Shown here piece by piece: positions 45,716-54,278 of a DNA stretch of 64,000 nucleotides. Within the stretch, counting starts at the first letter, position 1. Each line of letters starts with the position of its first letter. The DNA lies in the NCBI GenBank assembly GCA_902749685.1, contig CACVKW010000871.1:62001-126000 (forward strand), written 5' to 3'. This stretch comes from Olavius sp. associated proteobacterium Delta 1. GTDB taxonomy: Bacteria; Desulfobacterota; Desulfobacteria; Desulfobacterales; JAFDCJ01. The notes under the pieces were generated by a model, which was not told the DNA's origin, made no database searches, and was given only the letters and a program-made list of their open reading frames with translations. The position numbers were made by a program, and so were the translations under genes.

Positions 45716-47071
45716 CTATCCTGTTCCTATACTTTTTTTTATTATAACAGATAGTTGCTTGCAAATACGTTGGGTTTTAGCCTCGTCGGGGCCTTCTACC
45801 ATAACGCGGCAAAGCGGCTGGGTTCCCGAGTAACGTACCAGCACCCTGCCCGTCTGCGCCAGATCGGCTTCAGCAGATCGAATTGCTTCAATAATTTGCG
45901 GGATGGATTCGATAGCCGGCTTGGAGTTAACGGCAACATTAATCATAACCTGAGGATACACCATCATGATCGCAGAGAGCTCTGAAAGCGGTTTTTTCTC
46001 AGTTTGCATGGCTTCGATCAGTTTCAGGGCCGTTAACATGCCGTCTCCCGTGGTGTGGTAATCGGCAAATATCATGTGGCCCGAATCTTCCCCCCCGAGC
46101 ACAGCACCGGCGGCCTTCATTTTTTGCATGACGTAACGATCGCCGACCTGCACAACTTCGTGGTTGATCTGCAATTGTTTCAAAGCAACCCCGAATCCCA
46201 TATTGCTCATCACCGTGCTGACAACCAGATTGTTTTTCAGGGTGCCCTTTTGCTTCATGTCTCGGGCGCAAATTGCCAGGATATGGTCACCGGATAACAC
46301 CCGGCCGCTCTCATCCACGGCGATCAACCGATCACCATCCCCGTCAAAGGCAAGACCAATGTTCGCCCTTGATCTAAGAACGGTCTGAATCAGAGCTTCA
46401 GGATGTTCGGAGCCGCAGTCATCATTTATATTGATGCCGTCGGGCTGAACGGCGAATGATACAACTTGAGCGCCGAGTTCCGCGAATAACTTCGGCGCAA
46501 TCTGGTAGGTGGCGCCATTGGAGCAATCCAGAACGATTTTAAGGTCTTGAAAGGGTTTATCTGCCGCCAAGGTGTTTTTTAAAAATGCAATGTAATTTGA
46601 ATTGGCGGGATGGTAGGGGTGAGCGGTTCCTATTTTTCGTGAGTCTAATTTCCGAGCAGGAAGGGTCTCATCAAGGATCATTTTTTCGATTTCAATTTCT
46701 GTTTCATCGGAAAGCTTGTAGCCGTCTCCTTTGAAAATCTTGATGCCGTTGTCATAATACGGGTTGTGCGAAGCGGATACTACAATTCCGGCCATTGCCT
46801 TTAATGCGGATGTCACAAAAGCGACTCCCGGGGTTGGCAGCACATCGGTGAGGTACGCATTTGCGCCGGCAGCGCATATGCCGGCAACAATCCCTGATTC
46901 CAACATGTCGCCCGATAATCGGGTATCCTTACCAATAACAATTTTTGAGTCACTAGCGGCTTCAGCGAAATAAGTAGCAACCACCCTGCCGACGCGCAAA
47001 GCCATTTCCGCTGTCATGGGATACTCGTTCGCCACGCCGCGAATACCGTCTGTTCCGAATAGTTGTTTCAT
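45716..47071 (-). CDS. glmM: Phosphoglucosamine mutase
   Basis: 451 residues. GTDGIRGVANEYPM opens the protein, the phosphoserine loop is IVVSASHNPYYDNGIKIF near 97, the metal-binding loop is AFDGDGDRLIAVD near 240, the sugar-binding loop is GGEDSGHMIF near 327, and RYSGTQPLCRVMVEG binds phosphate near the end. It converts glucosamine 6-phosphate to glucosamine 1-phosphate for UDP-GlcNAc synthesis. The next genes upstream on the same strand encode a GlmU-like beta-helix protein and two glycosyltransferases, so the block is about envelope sugars. Confidence 0.94.
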   Translation of the reverse strand: MKQLFGTDGIRGVANEYPMTAEMALRVGRVVATYFAEAASDSKIVIGKDTRLSGDMLESGIVAGICAAGANAYLTDVLPTPGVAFVTSALKAMAGIVVSASHNPYYDNGIKIFKGDGYKLSDETEIEIEKMILDETLPARKLDSRKIGTAHPYHPANSNYIAFLKNTLAADKPFQDLKIVLDCSNGATYQIAPKLFAELGAQVVSFAVQPDGININDDCGSEHPEALIQTVLRSRANIGLAFDGDGDRLIAVDESGRVLSGDHILAICARDMKQKGTLKNNLVVSTVMSNMGFGVALKQLQINHEVVQVGDRYVMQKMKAAGAVLGGEDSGHMIFADYHTTGDGMLTALKLIEAMQTEKKPLSELSAIMMVYPQVMINVAVNSKPAIESIPQIIEAIRSAEADLAQTGRVLVRYSGTQPLCRVMVEGPDEAKTQRICKQLSVIIKKSIGTG

Positions 47072-47115
47072 TTTGCATTCATTTATTAAAGTTTTACAGT
47101 GTTTTCAATTAAGGT

Positions 47116-48387
47116 TCAAAAAAAAGATGGCAGTATTTTTTTTGATCCGGTTATGATGTCGTCAATAACCCCTTGCAGCCAGTGAGTTCCCTTAGCGGAA
47201 TCGGCTGGGTCAAGTCCCTGGATGACGCGAATATAATCCTGGCCGAAGGTCGAGATCCCCTGACGGATGAATTCTAGAAATTGATCCCTCGGGTCCGCTG
47301 AGGCGCCGTTGGCCGGCTGCAACTCCAATGATTCCTTTATTTCAGGCCAGCGTTCATAAAGTTCCTGCGTCTGTTTCGATGATTCGGCCGGCTTTTTCAG
47401 GCAAACCGCTTCCAACCGATTGATTCTTTCCTCAATGGCCATGTCGACTTTTTCCTGCAGCGCCGCCAACAAAGCCCGGGGGAAACGATTTGAGATGAAC
47501 AAGGTCCGCACCTGTCCATACCACTGCTTTAGAGCAATCAGATTGGCGATATAGATAATATTGTTTACGACAATCCTTTTGTCACTGCGAAATTTGCCCG
47601 GCGCAAATGCGACATTACCCCCTCTACCTGCCCCACCCATTATAAGCCGATCCGATCTTGTTTCATCTTTGCGAACAATGGTGCCGGCCGCCACCGTGAT
47701 GCCATAGCCCAGCCGGCAAGGGCCCACCATCCCGCCCTGCCCGCCGAGAAATATCGGTTTCTGATTCAACATGACGCCTCTGGGAACGTCGCCGATTAGA
47801 GAGGCCGTCGCTTTGTCCTGGCTGGGGGTAAAATTGAAATGAATATAGGAGCTGCCGACTTCACTGTGGTTTTTGCGACTGGTGCCGCCGGCCATCAAGC
47901 AATCGCAAAAATTGATCAGACTGCCCAGGGTAACGAAGGGCATAAGAATGGTATGCTTTAGGGCCACCGTATGGGCAATGCTGGTCTGTTCTTCCAGAAT
48001 GGTTGCCTGGCGAACGTGAGACCCCAGACCGCATTTGGCATTATCCAAAAAAACCGAGCGATTAAAGTAGCCCCCTTTAAGCTCAACATCAGGTCCGATT
48101 TGACAATCGTCTATGGTAGCCTGCCCTTCATATCCCAGCTTTACACCCGGAAGAATTAGGGTATTTCGACCCAATATTTTGCAACCGGCGTAAATGACAA
48201 CCCCATCACCGGATATGCGGTCGATATCGACTTGGGGGCCAATTTCGATACTCTCAGGATTGGCAATTTTAACACCCTTTTTAATTAATTTGTCAATTGC
48301 GGTAGTGCTGTGGTTTTTCAACTGGGATTTTGATTTCAAGTTCAGAACCTCTGTTTGAATTGTCGCCTGGGGATTTTTATCTGGCAA
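47116..48387 (-). CDS. GlmU-like left-handed beta-helix protein without a nucleotidyltransferase domain
   Basis: 423 residues. About residues 35-290 are hexapeptide-type repeats (for example VIYAGCKILGRNTLILPGVK, GPDVELKGGYFNRSVFLD, AGTIVRKDETRSD) that should fold into a left-handed beta-helix like the GlmU acetyltransferase part. The last 130 residues are helical. No uridylyltransferase motif is present. It lies 44 bases ahead of glmM. A role in UDP-GlcNAc or another acylated sugar is inferred from that. The start is uncertain: TTG at 48387 has GGTTAGGA too close, and a TTG about 16 codons later has AGAGG at better spacing. Confidence 0.75.
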   Translation of the reverse strand: MPDKNPQATIQTEVLNLKSKSQLKNHSTTAIDKLIKKGVKIANPESIEIGPQVDIDRISGDGVVIYAGCKILGRNTLILPGVKLGYEGQATIDDCQIGPDVELKGGYFNRSVFLDNAKCGLGSHVRQATILEEQTSIAHTVALKHTILMPFVTLGSLINFCDCLMAGGTSRKNHSEVGSSYIHFNFTPSQDKATASLIGDVPRGVMLNQKPIFLGGQGGMVGPCRLGYGITVAAGTIVRKDETRSDRLIMGGAGRGGNVAFAPGKFRSDKRIVVNNIIYIANLIALKQWYGQVRTLFISNRFPRALLAALQEKVDMAIEERINRLEAVCLKKPAESSKQTQELYERWPEIKESLELQPANGASADPRDQFLEFIRQGISTFGQDYIRVIQGLDPADSAKGTHWLQGVIDDIITGSKKILPSFF

Positions 48388-48755
48388 TCCTAACCCCGCT
48401 CAAAATTGTCATTTTCATATATGATAAAAGCGACTTAGGCAATTAAAATTTTACTCTAGCGGCGATTATATATTTTAAAATTTGGCAAATCACTTCAGAT
48501 AAAACAATTCCTTGAGAAAGAAGAGGCTCGGGAACTAAAGGCAGAGGTCAGGTGGAATAACGACAATGTACTCCCCAGGATCAGATTGATGCCTGGGAGA
48601 TGAAGGCAGGAATTCTGCAATTAGGCGACGATGAATGGCCATTTCTTAAAGAAATTGTCTCTGTGACCTAAAACGGTTATTACTGGTGGGTTATTTCCCG
48701 AATTTCTTTCAAACGGCAATACTAGACCCACTATGCCGAACCATAATGGACTCCT
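48388..48755. other. Intergenic region with a possible decayed reading frame
   Basis: 368 bases without a convincing gene. On the plus strand, 48575-48671 reads open as QDQIDAWEMKAGILQLGDD, then EWPFLKEIVSVT and a stop, preceded by an in-frame stop. The composition looks coding, so this may be the tail of a lost gene or a very small gene (about 23 residues from the ATG at 48600). No start signal is visible. Confidence 0.25.
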
Positions 48756-49568
48756 TCACGTTTTTCGCGACTGCCGAACTGCCAATTTCGATGCGGCAGC
48801 CTTTTTTTCCCGGCACAATTTCAGCGAGTATCCACACCAAATACGCCACAATTCTTTCATGATAATCGGAAAATCGCCGGGCCCAATTTTAGAAGCATTA
48901 ACATAGGCCCAGGCATCCAACGGTTCTTCGTGAAAGGCCAGACTCATATTTCCCCAGCGCGCAGAAGACAACAATGAGCGTGCAATAATTTCGACATCAA
49001 AGAGCCAGCGGGTCAGGAACGGTTGCGCCAGTAAACTCTCCAACTTAGGAGACGCCCGGAAAAGTTTAGCGCCGCATTGGGTGTCATATACCGGTATGCC
49101 CAGAGCCATTGAGATCAGCGTCGCAATTATTCTTCCGGTATAGTGGCGCCAGATTTTGCGCTCAATGCTGCGCCCGATCAGTTTAACCCGTGACCCGATA
49201 ACCGCATCTAGCGTTTGCTGCTTCACTAATATCTGACGCAAGCGCAGGATTTCACTCAACGGCGCGGATAAATCGGCATCCCAGTAACCGACAATCCTGG
49301 ATTCCCCTTCCAGGGCCTTGAGCAAGCCTTGCCTGACCGCCTCGCCTTTACCCTGGTTGGTCTTGAGGTGAAAGGTTTTAATTTTATCCGATCTCCTCCG
49401 GCCTAGATCATCAATCAATTGTGCAGTTCCATCAGTACTGCCGTCATTTACCAGCAGAAAATCGATGTCAGCGGTCTCTGAAGAAAATGTCAGCAATTTT
49501 TCAACCGGCAAGCGTTTTTCCTCATTATAGCAAGGAATTACAACAGACGTTTGTATATCGGGAGCCAT
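48756..49568 (-). CDS. GT2 glycosyltransferase of the dolichyl/polyprenyl-phosphate glucosyltransferase type
   Basis: 270 residues, GT-A fold. VVIPCYNEEKRLP opens the protein, LLVNDGSTDGTAQLI gives the nucleotide-binding aspartates, GKGEAVRQGLLKAL follows, and GYWDADLSAP is the metal-binding motif. ALG5/DPM1-like features include VIGSRVKLIGRSIERK and DTQCGAKLFRAS. It should load a sugar onto polyprenyl phosphate at the inner face of the membrane. The adjacent gene encodes a GT-C membrane glycosyltransferase that uses such donors. It has no C-terminal membrane segments. Confidence 0.85.
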   Translation of the reverse strand: MAPDIQTSVVIPCYNEEKRLPVEKLLTFSSETADIDFLLVNDGSTDGTAQLIDDLGRRRSDKIKTFHLKTNQGKGEAVRQGLLKALEGESRIVGYWDADLSAPLSEILRLRQILVKQQTLDAVIGSRVKLIGRSIERKIWRHYTGRIIATLISMALGIPVYDTQCGAKLFRASPKLESLLAQPFLTRWLFDVEIIARSLLSSARWGNMSLAFHEEPLDAWAYVNASKIGPGDFPIIMKELWRIWCGYSLKLCREKKAAASKLAVRQSRKT

Positions 49569-49614
49569 AGGATATCTCTGACTAGTATTTGCGTCCTTTT
49601 ATTACAGATCGTGG

Positions 49615-51039
49615 TTATTCTTTTGGATCGGTTTTGCCTTGTATCGATTGAACCCTCGCCCATACCTTTGAGCCTGACAGATACAAGCCGATGGCTGTCA
49701 GGACAATCAACCCCGGATAGATCGTCACCCCGTAGCGGGGCTCGATGTGAAAAGGCAGATAGACCAGATTCATATAGAGAAAAAGCAGAAAAATCGGTAG
49801 ACATGCAATGCGTATCTCCGGTTTCATTAGAAATAGAGCTGTTAATGAAAAAATAGCATAGCCGATAAACCATATGCCTGAAGGTTCACGATAGACATAC
49901 ATTTGAATATAATTTTGATACCAAAGCCGTGGTAAGCGTTGGATCCAAACCATGAAGCAATTGAGAGGATTATCCCTGATGGTATTCAACGCCAGTCTTT
50001 TAAACCGCAGATCGTAATCTTTGAGGCCGATGGTGCCTCGTGTCAGATGAAAACCCAGCTTGCGGTCCCAGGCGATAACCTCTTTTTTCATCTCCGGGCT
50101 TTTAAAAATTTTATCCGGGTACTTGCCCCAGCCCTGCCAGTCGCCATTTTCATAGGTACCGTTGAACAGATTGAGGCCCATAGCGCCAACTGAGGTGGGA
50201 ATCAACTGTTTATAAGTCATGTAGTTGCGCAGCGCCCAGGGAGCAATTACCAGTCCCAGCCCGCAAACTATAGCCGTGGATGTTTTCACCGCTCCCCATA
50301 TCGCGTGTCGTTGAAGTAAAAAAATAATTCCGACCATGAAAAACGGATATAGAATATATTCCGGCCGGCTGAGGCTCACCAGGCCGCATCCTGCACCAAA
50401 GATCAACCAGCAAACGGTCCGTCTCGATTTCAAGGCAATGATACCGGAAATAATAACAACGACTACCAGAAAAGTTGTAATACTCTCGCTCAGCAACATT
50501 CGGGTATAAAAAACATTGTAAAAACTGGCGCCGTACAAAACCGCTGCCAAAAAGGCCGGCAAATATCGATCGGGATAAAGCACCCGTACAAGCCAAAATA
50601 GCAGCAGGCAGATTATCGCATCAAGAATGGATTGAACGATACGCACGATATCCCAGTTTACTTGCCAGCGGTTTCTTGATTCCGTGGCGGTCCCATCAGC
50701 CCATAAGCAGTAAAGCGAAGCTAAAAATACAGGATAGACCGGACCGCGGCTAATAGCCGGTTCGAAATCTACTATCTTGTCCGTCATCGGCCTTCCAAAG
50801 GCGCTGCCGTTATCAATTCCAGAATAACCATGGCCTTTGTATAAGTTGTAGGCAATTTTATGATAAAGATAGCTGTCGCCAAACGGCCCGAATCCATTCC
50901 GAATCGGCTCAGGCGTAACCAGGATCGGATACAGACGTATAGCCAGCGCGGCTCCGAAAATTAGCAGCATTCCCACTATACGGAGATAATCTAAATTTAT
51001 CCTAGTTTCTGACGTTCCCCGATGTGAGATTTTTGTCAT
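49615..51039 (-). CDS. GT-C (GT39/ArnT-like) membrane glycosyltransferase
   Basis: 474 residues with about ten hydrophobic segments. The first external loop has DSYLYHKIAYNLYKGHGYS, with an aspartate expected for catalysis, and later LSESITTFLVVVVIISGI and PWALRNYM are shared with the protein encoded at 60625. It likely moves a sugar from a polyprenyl phosphate carrier to an acceptor on the periplasmic side. It pairs with the GT2 gene 46 bases downstream. The acceptor (protein, lipid A or another lipid) is unknown. Confidence 0.8.
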   Translation of the reverse strand: MTKISHRGTSETRINLDYLRIVGMLLIFGAALAIRLYPILVTPEPIRNGFGPFGDSYLYHKIAYNLYKGHGYSGIDNGSAFGRPMTDKIVDFEPAISRGPVYPVFLASLYCLWADGTATESRNRWQVNWDIVRIVQSILDAIICLLLFWLVRVLYPDRYLPAFLAAVLYGASFYNVFYTRMLLSESITTFLVVVVIISGIIALKSRRTVCWLIFGAGCGLVSLSRPEYILYPFFMVGIIFLLQRHAIWGAVKTSTAIVCGLGLVIAPWALRNYMTYKQLIPTSVGAMGLNLFNGTYENGDWQGWGKYPDKIFKSPEMKKEVIAWDRKLGFHLTRGTIGLKDYDLRFKRLALNTIRDNPLNCFMVWIQRLPRLWYQNYIQMYVYREPSGIWFIGYAIFSLTALFLMKPEIRIACLPIFLLFLYMNLVYLPFHIEPRYGVTIYPGLIVLTAIGLYLSGSKVWARVQSIQGKTDPKE

Positions 51040-51319
51040 CGATTCGATTTCAGCACCTCATGTTAAGGGTTAAAAGGACAAAAGTGGGGCGTATCCATTT
51101 CAGCACCCAGTCCAGGGCAGGTAAACTATCTGCGGCAAGCCGGCTATTGCCTGGATTTTGCACCCAAATTATTCTTAGTGAAATTCGATGTCACGCTACC
51201 CCAAATGACCTTGAGCGATAATTGTTGCTCGAAAATAAATGATATCATATTTTAAGATAATTGTCCTTTGTTGCTAAGAATCCCTCCAAAATTTAGGTAT
51301 CAAAATTTTATATTTCCTA
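51040..51319. other. Divergent intergenic region before the TetR promoter
   Basis: No gene is supported. Two ATTTCAGCACC stretches (near 51048 and 51098) form a short direct repeat. The 65-residue plus frame at 51024-51221 has no family resemblance and overlaps the start of the GT-C gene, so it is not called. Confidence 0.3.
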
Positions 51320-51348
51320 TTGACAAATTTTTTCTTGCAGGCTATAAA
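51320..51348 (+). promoter_or_regulatory. Promoter of the TetR/LolA-like/ABC cluster
   Basis: A perfect TTGACA at 51320-51325 and TATAAA at 51343-51348 with a 17-base spacer. The predicted start point near 51355 falls inside the palindrome at 51350-51367. Confidence 0.7.
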
Positions 51349-51349
51349 T

Positions 51350-51367
51350 TGACCGACCGGTCGGTCA
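51350..51367. promoter_or_regulatory. Perfect 18-base operator palindrome for the adjacent TetR regulator
   Basis: TGACCGACCGGTCGGTCA is symmetric over all 18 bases and starts two bases after the -10 box. Bound TetR would block initiation, so autorepression is expected. The size and GACCGRYCGGTC-like form are typical of TetR/AcrR sites. I saw no second copy before the LolA-like gene. Confidence 0.75.
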
Positions 51368-51423
51368 TTCTATATCGCATATAATAATATATAAATTTTG
51401 ATAATATTTTTAAATATCTAGCA

Positions 51424-52071
51424 ATGACCAAATGGTTTTATCGGGAGGTCCTTAGCAACATGACACGCGCTGAACGAACCATTAAAAATAAAGACCGTCT
51501 GATTATCGAAGCGGCGGTGGTGGTTTTCGCCCAAAAAGGGTATGCCAGCGCGACAGTGGCGGACATTGCCGCTAGAGCCGGAATTGGAAAAGGCACCATA
51601 TACGAATATTTTGCCAGTAAAGAAGAACTATTCTTTGCTGTATTCGAGTGGTTTAAGCTGCAGACCGGGGTTGCCGCTAAAGTGAACATTGGTGTCCTGG
51701 GAGAATCGGCAAGCAAACGACTTGAAGCGCTCAGTGATGCTATCATGGGTATGTGGGAGGAAATTGAGGATGTGTTTACCTTGACCATAGAATTTTGGGC
51801 AGCGTCGTCTTCCTCTCAAATTCGCGATCGAATCAAAAAGGCCTTTCGCAAAATGTACCGTGAATTTCGGGACACTGTCGCGGCCTTGATTCGGGAAGGT
51901 ATTGAACGAGGTGAATTTCGATCGGATACCGATCCGGATTCATTGGCTGCCGCTTTGGTCGGAGCATGGGATGCCCTATTCCTGCAAGCATGGTTTGATC
52001 GAAGTTTTGATCCATTGACAACATCCAAAAATTTTCTGAAAGTTATTATAAATGGCTTGTCCAGGCCGTAA
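51424..52071 (+). CDS. TetR/AcrR family transcriptional regulator
   Basis: 215 residues. The helix-turn-helix domain is IIEAAVVVFAQKGYASATVA, then IAARAGIGKGTIYEYFASKE. The rest is a helical ligand domain with LIREGIERGEFRSDTDPDSL near the end. The ATG at 51424 lacks a Shine-Dalgarno; the ATG at 51460 (MTRAERTIKNKD) has GGGAGG eleven bases upstream and may be the true start, giving 203 residues. A perfect operator-like palindrome overlaps its own promoter. It probably represses itself and the downstream export genes, with release by a hydrophobic effector. Confidence 0.9.
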   Translation: MTKWFYREVLSNMTRAERTIKNKDRLIIEAAVVVFAQKGYASATVADIAARAGIGKGTIYEYFASKEELFFAVFEWFKLQTGVAAKVNIGVLGESASKRLEALSDAIMGMWEEIEDVFTLTIEFWAASSSSQIRDRIKKAFRKMYREFRDTVAALIREGIERGEFRSDTDPDSLAAALVGAWDALFLQAWFDRSFDPLTTSKNFLKVIINGLSRP

Positions 52072-52185
52072 GCCGATCGTGATTCGTATTTTGATTTTCT
52101 GATTGTCTATCAAATAAATCACTTTTCTATAACTATAATAAAGCAACCGTCGGGATACTTTGACCCAATCATCCGGGAGTGGATA

Positions 52186-52947
52186 ATGTTGAGCAGAAAA
52201 ACCATCGTGTTTGGCCTTGTTTTGTCAATGATTCTGCTGAAAAGTCCCCTTGCTCACAGTGACGATGCCCGTTCGCTCGTCGAAAACAGTTTTAATTATA
52301 TGCGTGGGAGAGCCTCGATTGCAACGGTGGTTATGACGGTTCATCGTCCTGATTGGGAACGGAAAATGACGATTAAAGCCTGGACCCGGGGTCAGAAGGA
52401 CAGCCTGTTTTATATTGATGCACCGGCCAAAGATCACGGCAACGGCACGTTGAAGAAAGGACGGGAAATGTGGATGTATAATCCCAAGATCAGCCGGGTT
52501 ATAAAAGTGCCCCCCTCGATGATGTCCCAATCCTGGATGGGCTCGGATTTTTCCAACAACGATCTGGCAAAAAGCGATAGCCTGCTCACAGACTACACCC
52601 ACTCTATCGTCGGAACTGAAGCGCATGATGGCAAAAAAGTATATCTTATTAAATCCATGCCCAAACCGAATGCGCCGGTTGTCTGGGGCATGCAAAAGCA
52701 AAAAGTCCGCGAGGACCTCATCTGGCTTAGCCAGATATTTTTCGACGAAGATCTTAATCCCGTAAAAGCAATCACAATGCTTGAAATTCAAATGCTGGGC
52801 GGGAAACTGTATCCAAAAACCTGGCGCGTGCATAAATCCGGTCAAGCAACGAAGTACACTCAACTGACCTATAAACGCTTGACCTTTAAAAACAGCCTAC
52901 CCGACAGCTTATTTACCCTGTCAAGCCTGCAAAAAGCCAGGAGGTAA
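52186..52947 (+). CDS. LolA-like periplasmic lipid/lipoprotein carrier
   Basis: 253 residues with a signal peptide (FGLVLSMILLKSPLAHS) and a LolA-like fold of the PF17131/COG2834 kind. Markers are MRGRASIATVVMTVHRPDWER, DAPAKDHGNGTLKKGREMW, MYNPKISRVIKVPPSMMSQS and WMGSDFSNNDLAK. Such proteins carry a hydrophobic ligand in a half-barrel across the periplasm. The stop codon directly follows AGG AGG, which serves as the Shine-Dalgarno of the next gene. With two FtsX permeases and a LolD-like ATPase after it, the gene looks like part of a second Lol-like route distinct from the housekeeping one. The cargo is unknown. Confidence 0.85.
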   Translation: MLSRKTIVFGLVLSMILLKSPLAHSDDARSLVENSFNYMRGRASIATVVMTVHRPDWERKMTIKAWTRGQKDSLFYIDAPAKDHGNGTLKKGREMWMYNPKISRVIKVPPSMMSQSWMGSDFSNNDLAKSDSLLTDYTHSIVGTEAHDGKKVYLIKSMPKPNAPVVWGMQKQKVREDLIWLSQIFFDEDLNPVKAITMLEIQMLGGKLYPKTWRVHKSGQATKYTQLTYKRLTFKNSLPDSLFTLSSLQKARR

Positions 52948-52951
52948 TGGA

Positions 52952-54190
52952 TTGTCCATCGATACGAAAATGGCCTGGCGCAACATCTGGCGCAATACGC
53001 GTCGCACCGTCCTCACCATCAGTGCCATCGCGTTCGCCAGCCTGCTGCTGGTATTTATGCTGTCGTTTCAATTCGGCAGTTATGAGACCATGATCAACAC
53101 TTCGGTCAAGATCCAGACCGGTCATTTACAAATCCAGGCCGACGATTACCAGGAGAAAAAAAACATCCGTTCGGTTGTTTCAAATCCCGCAGATCTCGGG
53201 ATTCTTCTTGATGAAATCCCGCAAGTCGAATCCTACACGTTGCGCGGGCAGGCCTTTTCGTTGGTATCCTCTAGAGAAAGAACCTATGGCGTGCTCGTAA
53301 CCGGTGTCGACCCGGCACGTGAAGCCAGAGTATCCAGGTTGAAATCCCTTATTCGCCGTGGAACGTATTTGTCCGCCGGTGACATTGACCAGGCTCTGGT
53401 GGGAAATATTATAGCCAGAAACCTGCGCATTGACATTGGCGATGAATTGACAATCCTGGGGCAGGCACGCGATGGTTCCATCGCCGCCACAGTCGCCAGG
53501 GTCAAAGGAATCTACAGCTCCGGCATCGATGACTTTGATCGAGCGACCATTCAGATACCCCTGGGCACGTTTCAGGAACTTTACAGCATGCAAGGGGCCG
53601 TCCACGAAGTGGTGATAATTGCTGCCTCACTGGCCGATGTCGATGATATAAAAGCCGGTATAAAAACTGCGCTTCCTGCCGTCAAGAGCAAGCGGCAACT
53701 GACTGTGTTGGACTGGAATGAACTCATGCCGGGGCTGTGCCAGAGTATTGAAATGGATCTGATCAGTGGACTTATTTTCTACTTGCTATTAGTACTGGTC
53801 GTCGCCTTTAGCATACTGAATACATTCTTGATGGCAATTTTTGAGCGAACCCGAGAATTCGGAGTTCTGATGGCGCTGGGCACGACACCCGGCCGGCTGA
53901 CCAAGGTGTTGTTGATTGAATCCATGGCCATGACGCTGCTGGGTATTGTTGCCGGTATTACGATCGGAAGTCTGATAACCTTGTATTTTCAAACCCATGG
54001 ATTCGATATTTCCGGTGCATCCGAACTTTTGAGTCAATTCGGCATCAGCGGTCGCATCTATCCCAAACTGACCTGGCTTTCAGCTATCAGCGGACCTCTG
54101 GCGGTGCTGGTCATCACATTTTTAGCGGCCCTCTATCCCGCGTTGAGAGTACAACGGATGCATCCGGTGGAGGCAATGAGGGCCGTGTAA
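52952..54190 (+). CDS. LolC/LolE/MacB-type ABC transporter permease 1
   Basis: 412 residues: an N-terminal transmembrane helix after MAWRNIWRNTRRT, a large periplasmic domain (about 45-270) and three C-terminal membrane helices with IFERTREFGVLMALGTTPGR, the FtsX coupling region. The start is TTG at 52952, read from an AGGAGG seven bases upstream that lies inside the end of the LolA-like gene; the first in-frame ATG is too far from it. It should extract a lipid-like substrate from the inner membrane and hand it to the LolA-like carrier. Confidence 0.88.
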   Translation: MSIDTKMAWRNIWRNTRRTVLTISAIAFASLLLVFMLSFQFGSYETMINTSVKIQTGHLQIQADDYQEKKNIRSVVSNPADLGILLDEIPQVESYTLRGQAFSLVSSRERTYGVLVTGVDPAREARVSRLKSLIRRGTYLSAGDIDQALVGNIIARNLRIDIGDELTILGQARDGSIAATVARVKGIYSSGIDDFDRATIQIPLGTFQELYSMQGAVHEVVIIAASLADVDDIKAGIKTALPAVKSKRQLTVLDWNELMPGLCQSIEMDLISGLIFYLLLVLVVAFSILNTFLMAIFERTREFGVLMALGTTPGRLTKVLLIESMAMTLLGIVAGITIGSLITLYFQTHGFDISGASELLSQFGISGRIYPKLTWLSAISGPLAVLVITFLAALYPALRVQRMHPVEAMRAV

Positions 54191-54193
54191 AGA

Positions 54194-54228
54194 ATTCGGA
54201 AGTCGGAATGTGGCATGCGGAAGCCGGA
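54194..54228. repeat. ATTCGGA heptamer array between the two permease genes
   Basis: ATTCGGA, AGTCGGA, ATGTGGC, ATGCGGA, AGCCGGA: five units in 7-base register directly after the permease 1 stop codon, then a degraded tail to about 54242. Confidence 0.65.
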
Positions 54229-54278
54229 AGAATGTGGAATGGAATCGATCTAATTTTCAATTTTAGGCATTTATAATT

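Noticed and set aside
51024..51221. 65-codon plus-strand frame ahead of the TetR gene
   Set aside because: Overlaps the start of the GT-C gene, has no Shine-Dalgarno and no recognisable content.
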